Notes: generated by a model from the sequence alone, not told the origin. A DNA stretch of 64,000 nt from Myxococcota bacterium (GCA_963169915.1 CAUJEM010000019.1:1-64000); one strand, 5' to 3'; counted from the stretch's first letter, positions 20,443-30,025 are shown. Made by a program: numbers and translations.

Positions 20443-23400
20443 GCCAGGCGTCCGAGAGTTACGGCCGCTATCGGCTGCTGGAGCACATCGGGACCGGCAG
20501 CGCCGCCGAGGCGTGGAAGGCCAAGAGCTTCGGCGTCGAGGGCTTCGAGAAGACGCTCGTCATCAAGCGCGTCTTGCCGGAGCTGACGCGCGAGCCGCAC
20601 TACGTCGAGTCCTTCGTGAGAGAGGCGCAGCTCGCGGTGCGGCTCAGCCACGCCAACATTGCGCAGGTGTTCGATCTCGGGCGGGTGGAGACGCCCGAGG
20701 GGCCCAGCTACTTCCTGGCCATGGAGTGGGTCCCGGGGCTGCGGCTCTCTACGCTGAGCCAGCGCTTGCGGCGCGCTGGTGGCGTCCCCCTCCCGCTGGC
20801 GCTGTGGGTCGGCGCCGAGATCGCGAAGGCGCTCGACCACGCCCACCGGCGCCGCGATGAGCAGCTCCGCCCGCTCGGCATCGTGCACCGAGATCTCTCG
20901 CTGGACAGCATCCGTTGCACGTGGGACGGCGAGGTCAAGGTCACGGACTTCTGCGTCGTCGGCGCGCTCTATGCGCTGCGCGACCACGGCCAGGCCCCGG
21001 CCAGCCTGGCGCTGAAGCTCGCCACCGCGAGCCCGGAGCTGTGGCGAGGGCAGCGCGTCGACTTCGGGAGTGACCTCTACTCGCTCGGGAGCCTGCTGTT
21101 CGAGCTGCTGACGGGCCAGAGCCCCCTCGGCGAGGGTAGCGTGGAGGCGCGCGAGCGGCGGCTGCTGGCGGGCGAGCTGCCACGCTTGAGTCAGCTCCGC
21201 CCCGACGTCCCAGAGGCCGTGGCCCTGCTCGTCGAGCGCGCCCTCGCGCTGAGCCCCGAGGACCGCTTCGAGTCCGCCGCGGCGCTCTATGAGGAGCTGA
21301 TGGCCGCGCTCTACAGCAGCAGCGCTCGCTTCGGCGCCACGGAGCTGGCGGAGCTGGTCGAGCGCCACCGCGACGAGACGAGCCCCGGCGCGCCGGAGAG
21401 CCGCCGAGAGCTCCCGAGCGTGGACACCCAGGACTTCGCCGAGGCCACCGGGGAGCACCCCGCGCCGGCGCCGCGCAAGGCGGCCGCGGCGGCGCTGGCG
21501 AGCAGCGCCCTCGAGGAGCGTCGGGAGGCGGCGGTGCTCGTGGTCGAGTTCACGCGCGACGTCCCCGCCGAGCTGGGCGCGAAGCTCGCGGCGACGCTCT
21601 CACGCTACGGAGCAAGGCTGCTGAGCCAGGACGCCCGCCGGCTGGTCGGCTGCTTCGGCCTCGACGCGGGTGATGGCCGTGAGACGGAGAACGCGGTGCA
21701 GGCGGCGCTGGTGCTCGCGCGCTCACTGGGCACGACGGAGCTGCCCTTCAGCCTCGGCATCGGCGCGGGACCGCTGCGCACCGGCCCGGACGGGCTCCCC
21801 ATGCAGCAGGACGAGCTCGGCGCGCTGCTCCACCGCGCGGAGCGCCACGCCGCCTACGCCCCGGGCGGCGTCGGGCTCGGCGAGCGCGCCGCCGACCAGC
21901 TCCGGGGGCGCTTCGAGCTGCAGCAGGCGCTGCCCACGGTCGGCCTGGAGGAGCCCACCTGGCTCGTCCTCGAGGCGCGCCGCCCGGAGGACGTCTATGG
22001 GCGCTTCGTCGGACGCAAGCCGGAGCTGCGGCGGCTCGGCGAGCTCATCGCGGCGGCCTCACGCCGAGCCCCTCAGCTTGCTACGCTGTCCGGTCCTCAA
22101 GGCATCGGCAAGACGCGGCTGGTCGTCGAGATGGCGCGCCGGCTCGTCCGCGGCTCCTTCAAGGTCGCCGCGTGGCGCGCCACCTGCCCACCGCGCGGCC
22201 GGGAGACCCCGCTGTCGGCCGCGGCGGAGATGCTCCGCATCCTCACGGGCCTGCGCGAGGGGGACGACGAGCCGCGCGTGGCGGCGGTGGAGCCACGCCT
22301 GCGCGCGCTGGGGCTCCACGACGAGGAGGTCGCCGCCGTCCTGGGAGAGCTCGGCGTGACCCGCCACGCGGGCCACTCCGCCGCGCTGGCCGCGGCCTTC
22401 GCGCGGATGGTCACCAGCATGGCGACCGAGAACGTCCAAGTCCTGGTGTGGGACGACGCGCAAGAGATGGACGACGCGAGCCTCGCGTGGCTGAGCGAGG
22501 TGCGCGCGCGCCTCGGCAACAGCCGCGTCCTCATCGTGCTCGTCGGGCGCACCAACGACACCCGCCGCTGGGCCCCCGAAGACGCCGCCGCGGCGCTGCT
22601 GCTCGGTCCCCTGGACGACGACGACACCTTCCGGCTCGTGGCGCTCCGCGCCAACCTGAGCCAGGTCCCGGAGGAGCTCTTCGAGTTCGTCAAGAGTCGC
22701 GCCGGTGGCCACCCCATGGTCGTGGAGGAGCTGCTGCTCGAGGCCAGCGCCTCGGGGGCCCTCCACGTCGAGGACGGCCGCGTCACGCGGCTCGATCTCG
22801 ACGGCACCCTCGCCGTGCCGCGCCCCCTGCGGCGCCTCCTGGAGGAGCGCCTGCGCCGCCTGGCCGAGCCAGCGCGGCGGCTGCTCATCGCCACCGCCCT
22901 GCTCGAGCCCCCGGCAGATCTCGCGGTGCTCTCCGCGCTCCTCACCGAGAGCGTCGCGACGCTCTCGGCCACCGCCGAGCAGCTCGTCACCGAGGAGCTG
23001 CTCTTGCACGACGGCCCGGTCGGCCTGCGCGTGAGATCACCGCTGCTGCTGGAGGTCATCGTGGCGAGCGTGGAGGCGGACGCGCTCGCCGGCTGGCACC
23101 GGCGCGCCGCCGCCGCCCTCGAGCAGGTCGCGGGGGCCCCGCTCGAAGAGACGCTCCCGCGGATCGCCGCGCACCTGGCCGAGGCGGGCGATCGCGAGGG
23201 CGCCGCGGAGCGCTTCGCGGACAGCGCGGCGCGCGCCGTCGCCCAGCACCGGCTCGAGCGCGCCGCGTACTACCTCGGCCGCGCCCTCGAGCTGACCGAG
23301 CTGCCTCGGCGCCCGAGCGCCGAGCTGGCGCGCTGGCTCGGGACGCTCACGCGCGCGCTCCAGCACGTCCGCAGCGGCGCGCGCGTCATCGAGCCCATGC

Positions 23401-24323
23401 GGCGCGTCGCGCGCCACCTGGAGCACGTCACGGATCTGGGCGCCATCGAGCGGGCTTGCACCTTCATCGATCTGGCGCGCTCCTTCGCCGCGCTGCACCG
23501 CTACGACGACGCTCGCCACCTGCTCGCCCGCGCCGAGGACCTCGCCGGCTCGAGCGCCTCGACGCTGCAGGCCTTGCATGCGGCGGCCGCGGAGCTGGCG
23601 CTGCGGCGCGGCGAGCTGTCGGAGGCCGTCACGCTCGCCGAGCATGCGCTGCGGGAGGGCTGCTCCACCCCCGAAGATCACCACCGCCTGCTCATCGTCT
23701 CGGCGCAGGCGCTCGCCGCGACGGGGGACGCGCCTGCGGCGCTGGCGCGGGTGGACCAAGCCGCCGCCATCGCGCCCAGCACCGATCCCGTGCTGAGCTG
23801 TGAGCGCGCCAAGGTGCGCGCCCTCATCCTCGGCTTCAGCGGGGACTGGCGGGGCTGCGCTGCCGCCAGCGAGCTGGCCGCCCGCCAGGGGCAGGCGGCG
23901 GGGCTGCGCCACGAGGTGGCCATCAACCTGCACAACGTCGGCGACGCCCTGCTGCACTTGGGGGAGCTCCCCCGCGCCTACGCCGCGCTCCAGGCCTCCC
24001 TCGACGTGGCCCGGGAGATCGGCGCCGACCGCATGGAGAACCTCAACCGGCTCGTCCTGGCCTACCTCGACGCCATCAACGGCTCGGAGGCGGCCAGCCA
24101 GGAGCTGGCGCGGCGCATCGCCCGCGCCGAAGAGGAGCGCTGGCAGCTCGACGCGCTCCAAGGGCGCCTGCTCCACGCCGTGCTACAGCAGCATCGCGGC
24201 GACGGCGTGGCCGCGAGCCGCGAGCTGACGCTCGTGCTGCAGGAGGCGCGCGCCACGGGCAACGCGCTGCTCACGCGCGACTGTGAGGCGGCCCTCGCCA
24301 AGCTCTCCGCGGCGCCGAGCTGA
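20439..24323 (+). CDS. Kinase-like (probable pseudokinase)-AAA ATPase-TPR protein coupled to dnaK
   Basis: 1294 residues. Residues 10-290 form an Hsp70-coupled kinase-like domain: Gly loop IGTGSAAEAW (17-26), VIKR with Lys43, and HRDLSLDS (150-157) where the Mg-binding Asn is Ser157. DFC replaces DFG at 170-172 and ASPE replaces APE. Asp152 and Asp170 remain. Residues ~355-520 look like a degenerate nucleotide-cyclase domain. The P-loop GPQGIGKT is at 552-559 with Walker B-like LVWDDAQEMDD, then a STAND/AAA_16 core and about ten TPR-like repeats (~920-1280). GTG overlaps the dnaK stop, so it should be made with DnaK. Inference: a scaffold or sensor tuned to chaperone load; weak kinase activity is not excluded. 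Confidence 0.88.
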   Translation: MSQASESYGRYRLLEHIGTGSAAEAWKAKSFGVEGFEKTLVIKRVLPELTREPHYVESFVREAQLAVRLSHANIAQVFDLGRVETPEGPSYFLAMEWVPGLRLSTLSQRLRRAGGVPLPLALWVGAEIAKALDHAHRRRDEQLRPLGIVHRDLSLDSIRCTWDGEVKVTDFCVVGALYALRDHGQAPASLALKLATASPELWRGQRVDFGSDLYSLGSLLFELLTGQSPLGEGSVEARERRLLAGELPRLSQLRPDVPEAVALLVERALALSPEDRFESAAALYEELMAALYSSSARFGATELAELVERHRDETSPGAPESRRELPSVDTQDFAEATGEHPAPAPRKAAAAALASSALEERREAAVLVVEFTRDVPAELGAKLAATLSRYGARLLSQDARRLVGCFGLDAGDGRETENAVQAALVLARSLGTTELPFSLGIGAGPLRTGPDGLPMQQDELGALLHRAERHAAYAPGGVGLGERAADQLRGRFELQQALPTVGLEEPTWLVLEARRPEDVYGRFVGRKPELRRLGELIAAASRRAPQLATLSGPQGIGKTRLVVEMARRLVRGSFKVAAWRATCPPRGRETPLSAAAEMLRILTGLREGDDEPRVAAVEPRLRALGLHDEEVAAVLGELGVTRHAGHSAALAAAFARMVTSMATENVQVLVWDDAQEMDDASLAWLSEVRARLGNSRVLIVLVGRTNDTRRWAPEDAAAALLLGPLDDDDTFRLVALRANLSQVPEELFEFVKSRAGGHPMVVEELLLEASASGALHVEDGRVTRLDLDGTLAVPRPLRRLLEERLRRLAEPARRLLIATALLEPPADLAVLSALLTESVATLSATAEQLVTEELLLHDGPVGLRVRSPLLLEVIVASVEADALAGWHRRAAAALEQVAGAPLEETLPRIAAHLAEAGDREGAAERFADSAARAVAQHRLERAAYYLGRALELTELPRRPSAELARWLGTLTRALQHVRSGARVIEPMRRVARHLEHVTDLGAIERACTFIDLARSFAALHRYDDARHLLARAEDLAGSSASTLQALHAAAAELALRRGELSEAVTLAEHALREGCSTPEDHHRLLIVSAQALAATGDAPAALARVDQAAAIAPSTDPVLSCERAKVRALILGFSGDWRGCAAASELAARQGQAAGLRHEVAINLHNVGDALLHLGELPRAYAALQASLDVAREIGADRMENLNRLVLAYLDAINGSEAASQELARRIARAEEERWQLDALQGRLLHAVLQQHRGDGVAASRELTLVLQEARATGNALLTRDCEAALAKLSAAPS

Positions 24324-24367
24324 GGGGCAGCGGTGCCGCAGCGCAGCTGGGCTCCGCGGGTGGTGGC

Positions 24368-25774
24368 TCAGCCCTCGCTGGCGCTGAGCTTGCGCTCGAG
24401 CTCGTCCAGGTGAGCCTTCACCTCCGGATCGGTCTCCGCGAGCTGCTCGACCTTGCGGACGGCGCTCATCACCGTCGTGTGATCTCGGTTGCCGAAGGCT
24501 CGCCCGAGCTCCGGGAAGCTGGACTTCAGCCGCTGGCGGCAGAGGTACATGGCCACCTGGCGCGCGAAGGCCACGCTCTTGTGGCGGTCCTTGGAGAGCA
24601 GCTCCGCGTTGGAGAGCCGGAAGTGGCTGCACACCACCCGCTGAATGTCACCGACGCTGATGACGGTGGCGGACCGTGACGACACCCGCGCGATCTCACT
24701 GCGCGCGAACTCGGTGGCGATGGACTGCCCGGTGAGCGAGGCCTTCGCCGCCAGGCGGATGATGGCGCCCTCGAGCTCCCGCACGTTGCTCTGCACGCTC
24801 TGGGCGATGAGGACGGCCACGTCGTCCGTCAGCTCGATGTGCTCTCGCTCCGCGTACTTCCGCAGGATGGCCACGCGCGTCTCGAGCTGCGGGACCTGGA
24901 CGTCCGCGACCAGCCCCGACCCGAAGCGCGAGACCAGCCGCTCCGGCATGCGCTGGAGCTGCTGCGGGTACTTGTCACTGCTCACGACGATGGGCTTGTC
25001 CGCGTCGCGCAGCGCGTTGAAGGTGTGGAAGAATTCCTCCTGCGTCTGCTCGCGCCCCGCCAAGAACTGGATGTCGTCCACGAGGAGCACGTCGCAGCCA
25101 GCGCGGTAGCGCGCCCGGAACTCATCCATCTTCTTGTCTTGCAGCGCCTGGATGAACTCGATGGTGAAATCCTCCGCGGAGACGTACACCACGCGCGCGC
25201 CGGGGCGATCCGCCAGCACCTGGTGGGCGATGGACTGCATGAGGTGCGTCTTGCCGAGCCCCGTGCCTCCGCACAAAAACAGTGGATTGTAGCGGGCCCC
25301 ACCGCCGCCGGCCGAGGCGCGAGCCGCCGCGTAGGCGAGCTGGTTGGACGGCCCCACCACAAAGTTGGCGAACGTGAACTTGGCGTTGAGGTTGGCGAGC
25401 CCACGCAGGCGCGCCGGGCGCTCTTCTCGCGCGCGGCGCGCGCCGGCGCGCTGCGCGGTGGGGTCCGGGGGCGGCGGCGCGGCGCTCGGCCTGCGCTCGG
25501 CGGGCGTGCAGACCGGCCGCTCGAGCACGCTGCGGATCGTCCACTCCACGCGGTGCTCACCGAGCACCGGCTCCAGGTGGTGCCGCAGCTCCGGGAGGAA
25601 GTGCGCGCTGACCCAGTCCCGCACGAAGGCGTCCTTGCAGGCGAGGCGCACGAGCCCGGGCTCGATGGACTCGAGCTGGACCCCAGCAAACCACTGCTCG
25701 AACGACGAGGGAGACTTGCTCCTCGTGCGCTCTACGGCGTGCTGCCACTCGGTCAGGTGCTCAGGGGTCTTCAT
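24368..25774 (-). CDS. dnaA: Chromosomal replication initiator DnaA
   Basis: 468 residues. DnaA binds DnaA boxes and melts oriC in its ATP form. Domain I (about 1-85, WQHAVERTRSKSPSSFEQW) is followed by a Pro/Ala linker and the AAA+ domain, with Walker A GGTGLGKTHL, Walker B VLLVDDIQFL and sensor I VVSSDKYP. The domain IV helix-turn-helix ends with the signature RDHTTVMSAVRKV. ATG 25774 is used; an in-frame TTG lies 18 nt upstream. GAGAAG just before it may act as a weak ribosome binding site. dnaN and recF are not adjacent. A DnaA-box pair lies 56-76 bp upstream of the start, suggesting autoregulation. Confidence 0.96.
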   Translation of the reverse strand: MKTPEHLTEWQHAVERTRSKSPSSFEQWFAGVQLESIEPGLVRLACKDAFVRDWVSAHFLPELRHHLEPVLGEHRVEWTIRSVLERPVCTPAERRPSAAPPPPDPTAQRAGARRAREERPARLRGLANLNAKFTFANFVVGPSNQLAYAAARASAGGGGARYNPLFLCGGTGLGKTHLMQSIAHQVLADRPGARVVYVSAEDFTIEFIQALQDKKMDEFRARYRAGCDVLLVDDIQFLAGREQTQEEFFHTFNALRDADKPIVVSSDKYPQQLQRMPERLVSRFGSGLVADVQVPQLETRVAILRKYAEREHIELTDDVAVLIAQSVQSNVRELEGAIIRLAAKASLTGQSIATEFARSEIARVSSRSATVISVGDIQRVVCSHFRLSNAELLSKDRHKSVAFARQVAMYLCRQRLKSSFPELGRAFGNRDHTTVMSAVRKVEQLAETDPEVKAHLDELERKLSASEG

Positions 25775-26343
25775 GCTTCTCGCATTGGTCAATCAGTCGG
25801 GCGAGCGGCGCTGCGCGGCTCTCCCCAACTTGTCCACAGCCTGTGGAAAGGTGATCTCTTGCCTGCGCTCCGAGGTCCGCGAGGCGTCCCTCCTGGAAGC
25901 CCCGCGAACGTGCTGCCCCACTTGGCTGCATGAGATCCGATACGTCTTCACTTCCCGACGAGCCGCTCTGCCTCCAGAGCCGCGCGCGGGAGTGACACCG
26001 CTAGCACCGACCGCGCCCTCAGTTCAACTGCCTCGTGCGACCACGCAATAACACGAGCAAATTTTCGAGGCTCCGCGCGTCGCCGCGGCGGCGCGCGCCA
26101 CGCGTGTAGCACTACACCACGCTGCCACGCGACCGCACGCGGGCGCGCCACGGCGTGCGCGCACACGCTGAGGCGCGCGTGATGAGCGCGGACCAAGGAA
26201 AATTCCAACTTAGGAACGATCTCTCCCTAGCGTGTCGTTTTTCCTTGCCACACGCGCGCTGCTCGCTCTCGCCGCTGCTCGTGCGCGCTCCTCCCGCGCC
26301 AGAATTGTTGGCCCCGCGCGGGCGCCGTTGCTAGCAGCAGCGC
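25775..26343. other. Intergenic region upstream of dnaA, candidate oriC/dnaA control region
   Basis: A 569-bp gene-free stretch, the longest in the window, between divergent dnaA and the outer-membrane protein gene. It holds one inverted pair of DnaA boxes near dnaA and locally A/T-richer patches at about 26046-26066 and 26194-26240, unusual against the GC-rich background. Only two boxes are evident, fewer than in typical oriC, so dnaA autoregulation is at least as likely as an origin. Confidence 0.4.
25830..25850. promoter_or_regulatory. Inverted pair of DnaA boxes
   Basis: TTGTCCACA at 25830-25838 matches the high-GC (Streptomyces-type) DnaA box exactly. CTTTCCACA is on the opposite strand at 25850-25842. 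Three bases separate them, giving a head-to-head palindrome-like site upstream of dnaA. Confidence 0.7.
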
Positions 26344-27360
26344 GTGCCCCCTGCGTCACGCCTGCTCGTCGCACAGCGCCGCCTCGCCCTCGCGCTGCGC
26401 GGCGGCCTGGCCGCGCTGAGCGCGAGCGGCGCGCTCGGCGTCGTGAGCAGCGCGCGCGCCGAGCCCAGCTCCCTGCCGCCCGAGGTCGGCTACGACTACG
26501 GCGAGGTGCTCACGCCGCGCAGCGCCTCCATGGGAGGAGCGGTGCGCGCGCTCGGCAACCCCACCGAGGGGCTGTGGCAGAACCCCGCCAACATGGCGGC
26601 GACGCGCGTCTACCACCTCGGCGCGCAGGCCAAGATCGGCGCCGAGGCGGGCAGCCAGCTCTACGGGCTCTCGGCCGTGGACTCCATCATGAGCTCGTCC
26701 CGCCTGGCGGGCGGCGTGGGCGGCACGCTGGGCTTTCAAGATCCCGAGGGGATCGAGCGGCGGACGACCGACCTGCGCTTCGCGCTCGCGTTCCCGTTCG
26801 GCGACAAGTTCTTCGTCGGGCTGGGGGGGCGGTACTTCCGCTTGTCACAGGACGGGGTGGGGCCGCTCGGCGACAGCGCGGTGTCCTCCGGCCTCGGCGG
26901 CGAGAACATCGTGCGCAGCTTCGGGCTCGACGCCGGGGTCACGCTCAAGCCCACGGAGCTGCTGGCGATCTCGCTGGTCGGGACCAACCTCACCCACCCC
27001 ATGAACGGCTTTCAGCCCACGACCTTCGGCGGCGGCCTCGGGGTCGGGGGACGCTCCTTCAGCGTCGAGGCCGACGCCATCGCGGATTTCGACTCCTGGG
27101 GCAAGACGACCGCGCGGGTCATGGGCGGCGCCGAGGCGCTCTTGTCGGACCACTACCCGCTGCGCTTCGGGTACCGCTGGGATCAGGGCCTGAGCAGCCA
27201 CGCCCTGAGCGGCGGCCTCGGCTACAACGACACGGCCTTCGCCGCGGAGCTGGGCGTGCAGCGCAGCATCACCGGGCCGGCCGCGACCAGCATCTTCTTC
27301 GGGTTCCGCTACCACCTGGAGTCGAGCGGGCTCACCCCGGGCCCCACCGACTCCTTCTGA
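26344..27360 (+). CDS. Predicted outer-membrane beta-barrel protein
   Basis: 338 residues from GTG. A Sec signal peptide with hydrophobic core LRGGLAALSASGALGVVSS probably ends at ARA-EP. The mature part alternates Gly/aromatic beta strands (KFFVGLGGRYFRLS, RFGYRWDQGLSS, and the C-terminal IFFGFRYHLES). The early motif PRSASMGGAVRALGNPTEGLWQNPAN resembles PorV/UPF0164/FadL-like barrels that begin with a 'SMGGA...NPA' segment. The substrate is unknown. It ends 12 bp from the convergent 27373-28692 gene. Confidence 0.75.
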   Translation: MPPASRLLVAQRRLALALRGGLAALSASGALGVVSSARAEPSSLPPEVGYDYGEVLTPRSASMGGAVRALGNPTEGLWQNPANMAATRVYHLGAQAKIGAEAGSQLYGLSAVDSIMSSSRLAGGVGGTLGFQDPEGIERRTTDLRFALAFPFGDKFFVGLGGRYFRLSQDGVGPLGDSAVSSGLGGENIVRSFGLDAGVTLKPTELLAISLVGTNLTHPMNGFQPTTFGGGLGVGGRSFSVEADAIADFDSWGKTTARVMGGAEALLSDHYPLRFGYRWDQGLSSHALSGGLGYNDTAFAAELGVQRSITGPAATSIFFGFRYHLESSGLTPGPTDSF

Positions 27361-27372
27361 GGCGCCGCCGGC

Positions 27373-28692
27373 TCACAGCACCGCGAGCAGCTCGCGCCAG
27401 AGCACCTCCGCGCCGCGGTCGAGCGCCTCGGGGGCGGCCTCGGGGGCCGCGCGCTCGAGCGCTTCGAAGCGCCGCTGCTCCTGCGCGCGCGGGTTGCGGT
27501 GCCAGTCCTCGTCGTGCTCCTCGCGGAGCACCTCGACCGTGGCCGCGCCGAGCAAGAGCCCCGCGAAGCGCGCCGGCGCGGTGGTGCGCAGGACGGGCAC
27601 CACCCCGGGGGCGGCGGGCGGCCGGTCGAGCAAGAAGACCCGCGGCACGTGCTGCTCACAGGCCTCGCGGAGCGCCGCGCGACCCTCGAGCGCCGCGGCG
27701 CGCAGCAGCACTCCGAGCGCCACCCGGCGGCTATGGTGCAGCACCACCACGGCCAGGGCCCGGCGCGTGTCCTCCCAGCGGGCGCCGAAGCGCTGGCGCA
27801 GCGCGGGCGGCGTGGTGGGCGCCGCGGCGCACACCGTGGCCTGGACGTGCTCGCTGAGCGAATAAGGATCTTGCGCCACGACGAACGGCTGCCGAGGCGG
27901 CGCGGCGGCCAGCGCGAAGGCGCGCCCGAGGCGCGCGAGGCCCAGCAAGAAGCTGGCGGGCCCGAGCGGGGCCGGGAGCGCCACGGGCGGCAAGCCGAGC
28001 CCCTGGACGACGGGCTCGAGCGCGCCGAGCTCGATGAGGCCGCGCAGCTCGAGCCGCGCCGGCCAGCCGTCAGGCGCCGCCAGCCCGAGCGCCTGCCGGA
28101 GGTAGGGCTCGCCACCCGGCTCGCCCGCTGCCGCCGCGTCGTCGGTCCGCTCGAGCCACTCGAGCGCGCGCCGCGGCAGCTCCGGCGCCGGCGCCTCGAG
28201 GTCGTCCGGGTGCGCTAGCCCGAGGCGCCGGCTGATCTCGCGGCGCCGCTCCCAGAGATTACCCACCGCCTCGGAGAGCTCGGGGGAGCAGCGCTCGAGC
28301 GCGCGGCGCCAGCCGGCAGCGTCCGGGCCGAGGCGCAGCCAGCGCCGCCGCAGCTCCGCCCAGGTGAACGCGCCCTCCTCGGGCTCGCGCAGCTCATGGC
28401 GCCGCACTCGCGCCAGCTCCACGACCCGCAGCACCGCGCGTCGATCGATGCGCTGCTCGGCCAGCCGGTGACACCAGCGCAGCAGCGGGCGCCGCAGCGG
28501 GTCACTCGCTGGCAGCTCGCTCAGCGCTAGAAAGGCGCTCCTCCCTAGCACGGGGCGCTCGGCCTCGAAGGGCTCCGGCGCGTCGAGCCGACCCATCGCC
28601 AGGAGCCGCTGATACTCCCGCCAGCGGCGCGCGACCCGCTCGAGGCGGCGGCTCACCTCCAGCGGCTGCACCGCGTCACCCTCAGTGCTCAC
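27373..28692 (-). CDS. Uncharacterised protein, 439 aa
   Basis: Not recognised. Soluble and helix-rich, Arg/Leu/Ala-rich, with no signal peptide or membrane segment. Notable stretches are AEQRIDRRAVLRVVELARVRR, FVVAQDPYSLSEHVQATV and a C-terminal HDEDWHRNPRAQEQ. No HExxH or P-loop was found. The GTG start overlaps the stop of the upstream outer-membrane gene by 11 bp (28682-28692), so the two are probably co-expressed. Codon use is like its neighbours. The function is open; a helical scaffold or an enzyme of a divergent family are equally possible. Confidence 0.65.
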   Translation of the reverse strand: MSTEGDAVQPLEVSRRLERVARRWREYQRLLAMGRLDAPEPFEAERPVLGRSAFLALSELPASDPLRRPLLRWCHRLAEQRIDRRAVLRVVELARVRRHELREPEEGAFTWAELRRRWLRLGPDAAGWRRALERCSPELSEAVGNLWERRREISRRLGLAHPDDLEAPAPELPRRALEWLERTDDAAAAGEPGGEPYLRQALGLAAPDGWPARLELRGLIELGALEPVVQGLGLPPVALPAPLGPASFLLGLARLGRAFALAAAPPRQPFVVAQDPYSLSEHVQATVCAAAPTTPPALRQRFGARWEDTRRALAVVVLHHSRRVALGVLLRAAALEGRAALREACEQHVPRVFLLDRPPAAPGVVPVLRTTAPARFAGLLLGAATVEVLREEHDEDWHRNPRAQEQRRFEALERAAPEAAPEALDRGAEVLWRELLAVL

Positions 28693-29473
28693 TCCCCACC
28701 CCGAAGGTGAGCCTCACGCTCAGCGTCATGACGCCCGAGATGTAGCCCTGGTCACCGCGCGGGGCGTCTTCACAGGCGTCGTTGCCGCCGACGCAGGTGC
28801 GGAGCTTGTCGACGAACACGTGCGACACCGACAGCGCCGGCCCCAAGCGGACGCTGCGCGACACCAAGAAATCCAGGCCGCCGCTGAGCTCCAGGGCGAG
28901 CCCCGAGCCCGAGCGCTCCACCTCCTGCCCGTCGGCGGTGGTGCCGCCGAACGCAAAGGCGCCGACCCCGAGCCCGAGCTGGACGTAGGGATCGAGCTTG
29001 TCCTGCGCCATGAAGTAGTGGCGCCCCACGAGCCCCACGGTGGCGGTGACGAGCGTGGCCTGCTGCCACCCGATGCTGGCCGGTGGGTCGTAGGCGTGCC
29101 CCTGGAGCTGGAGCTGCCCACCCCAGGCCCAGCGCGGGGCCATGCGCCACAGCCCGATGAAGCCGACCGCGAGCCCCCCGCTGACCCCGTCGCAGGTGGC
29201 GCTCGAGCGCTCTCCCGAGGTGCAGCGGGCGCGCGCGAGGCCCAGCTCCGGCGCCAGCTCCACCGTGTGCCTGCCGTAGCGCGCCACCGCGACCGGGGGC
29301 GGCGGCACGCTGAAGTCGATGGGCTCCTCGCCCGGCACGTCGTCGGCCGGAGCGCGGACGCTCGGGGGCGGCGGCTGGCGGAGCGCCACGCGCGCCGGAG
29401 GCTCGGCTCCGGCCCCGGCGGGCAGGCCGACCACGAGCGCCAAGGGCGCGAGCCGTGAGGCGACACCTCGCAC
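28682..29473 (-). CDS. Predicted outer-membrane beta-barrel protein (OmpA-like fold)
   Basis: About 263 residues. A signal peptide (ASRLAPLALVVGLPAGAGA) is followed by a Pro-rich linker and a predicted barrel with repeated aromatic/Gly strands: WAWGGQLQLQGHAY, LVGRHYFMAQDKLDPYVQLGLGVG, LGPALSVSHVF and the last strand TLSVRLTFGVG. Two Cys pairs (CTSGERSSATC and CVGGNDAC) could form extracellular disulfides. The GTG at 29473 fits the signal peptide; the longer frame would need a TTG 14 codons earlier. Its 3' end overlaps the next gene by 11 bp. The role is unknown. Confidence 0.68.
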   Translation of the reverse strand: MRGVASRLAPLALVVGLPAGAGAEPPARVALRQPPPPSVRAPADDVPGEEPIDFSVPPPPVAVARYGRHTVELAPELGLARARCTSGERSSATCDGVSGGLAVGFIGLWRMAPRWAWGGQLQLQGHAYDPPASIGWQQATLVTATVGLVGRHYFMAQDKLDPYVQLGLGVGAFAFGGTTADGQEVERSGSGLALELSGGLDFLVSRSVRLGPALSVSHVFVDKLRTCVGGNDACEDAPRGDQGYISGVMTLSVRLTFGVGSEH

Positions 29474-29540
29474 CCTCTCAGGGTTACACCATCTCGCCCC
29501 TGGCGCGAGAGGCAAAGGACCCTATGCTGCCGAGTGAGCG

Positions 29541-29984
29541 ATGGCGGTCCGTAAGCTCCCCGTACTTCAAGGCCCTACCCAGGTGTTGGTAGTGAGCGAC
29601 GGGCGCACCCCGCGGCAGTGGGTGCTCATCGGGATGGGCTTCGTGGCGGCCACCTGGCTACCGCTCGCGGCGGTGGTCAGCCTCCTGGCGCAGCGCTGGG
29701 CGGGCACCGGCGCGGCCGGCGCCGCCGCCGCCATGCTCGCGGGGCTCGCGAGCTTCGGGCTGGCGGGCTTCGCGGGCGGCGCGCTGATGGTGCGCTTTCT
29801 CGGGCGCGCGCAGCCACGCCACGCGCTGGTGTCCGGCGCGCTGGCGGCGGCCCTCGTGTGGGTGTTGGCGCTGCTCGGCGGGAGCTTCGGCGCCTGGCTC
29901 ACGGCCGCGCTGGCGCTCGCGCTGAGCGTGGGCGCCGCCACCGCCGGCGCGGGCCTGGGCGCCTGGCTGCTGCGGCGGCGGTGA
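29541..29984 (+). CDS. Small integral membrane protein, four predicted helices
   Basis: 147 residues with an N-terminal ~25-residue cytoplasmic part and four Ala/Gly-rich transmembrane segments (about 27-50, 60-83, 94-115, 118-142), ending LLRRR. It resembles generic TIGR04086-like membrane proteins but carries no diagnostic motif. ATG 29541 lies 12 nt after a TATGCT hexamer. ccmE follows 54 bp downstream on the same strand with its own -10-like box. Function unknown. Confidence 0.65.
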   Translation: MAVRKLPVLQGPTQVLVVSDGRTPRQWVLIGMGFVAATWLPLAAVVSLLAQRWAGTGAAGAAAAMLAGLASFGLAGFAGGALMVRFLGRAQPRHALVSGALAAALVWVLALLGGSFGAWLTAALALALSVGAATAGAGLGAWLLRRR

Positions 29985-30025
29985 GCGCCCGGCAGCGCCA
30001 GGTGGACCCGATGCCCCGGGGCAGC

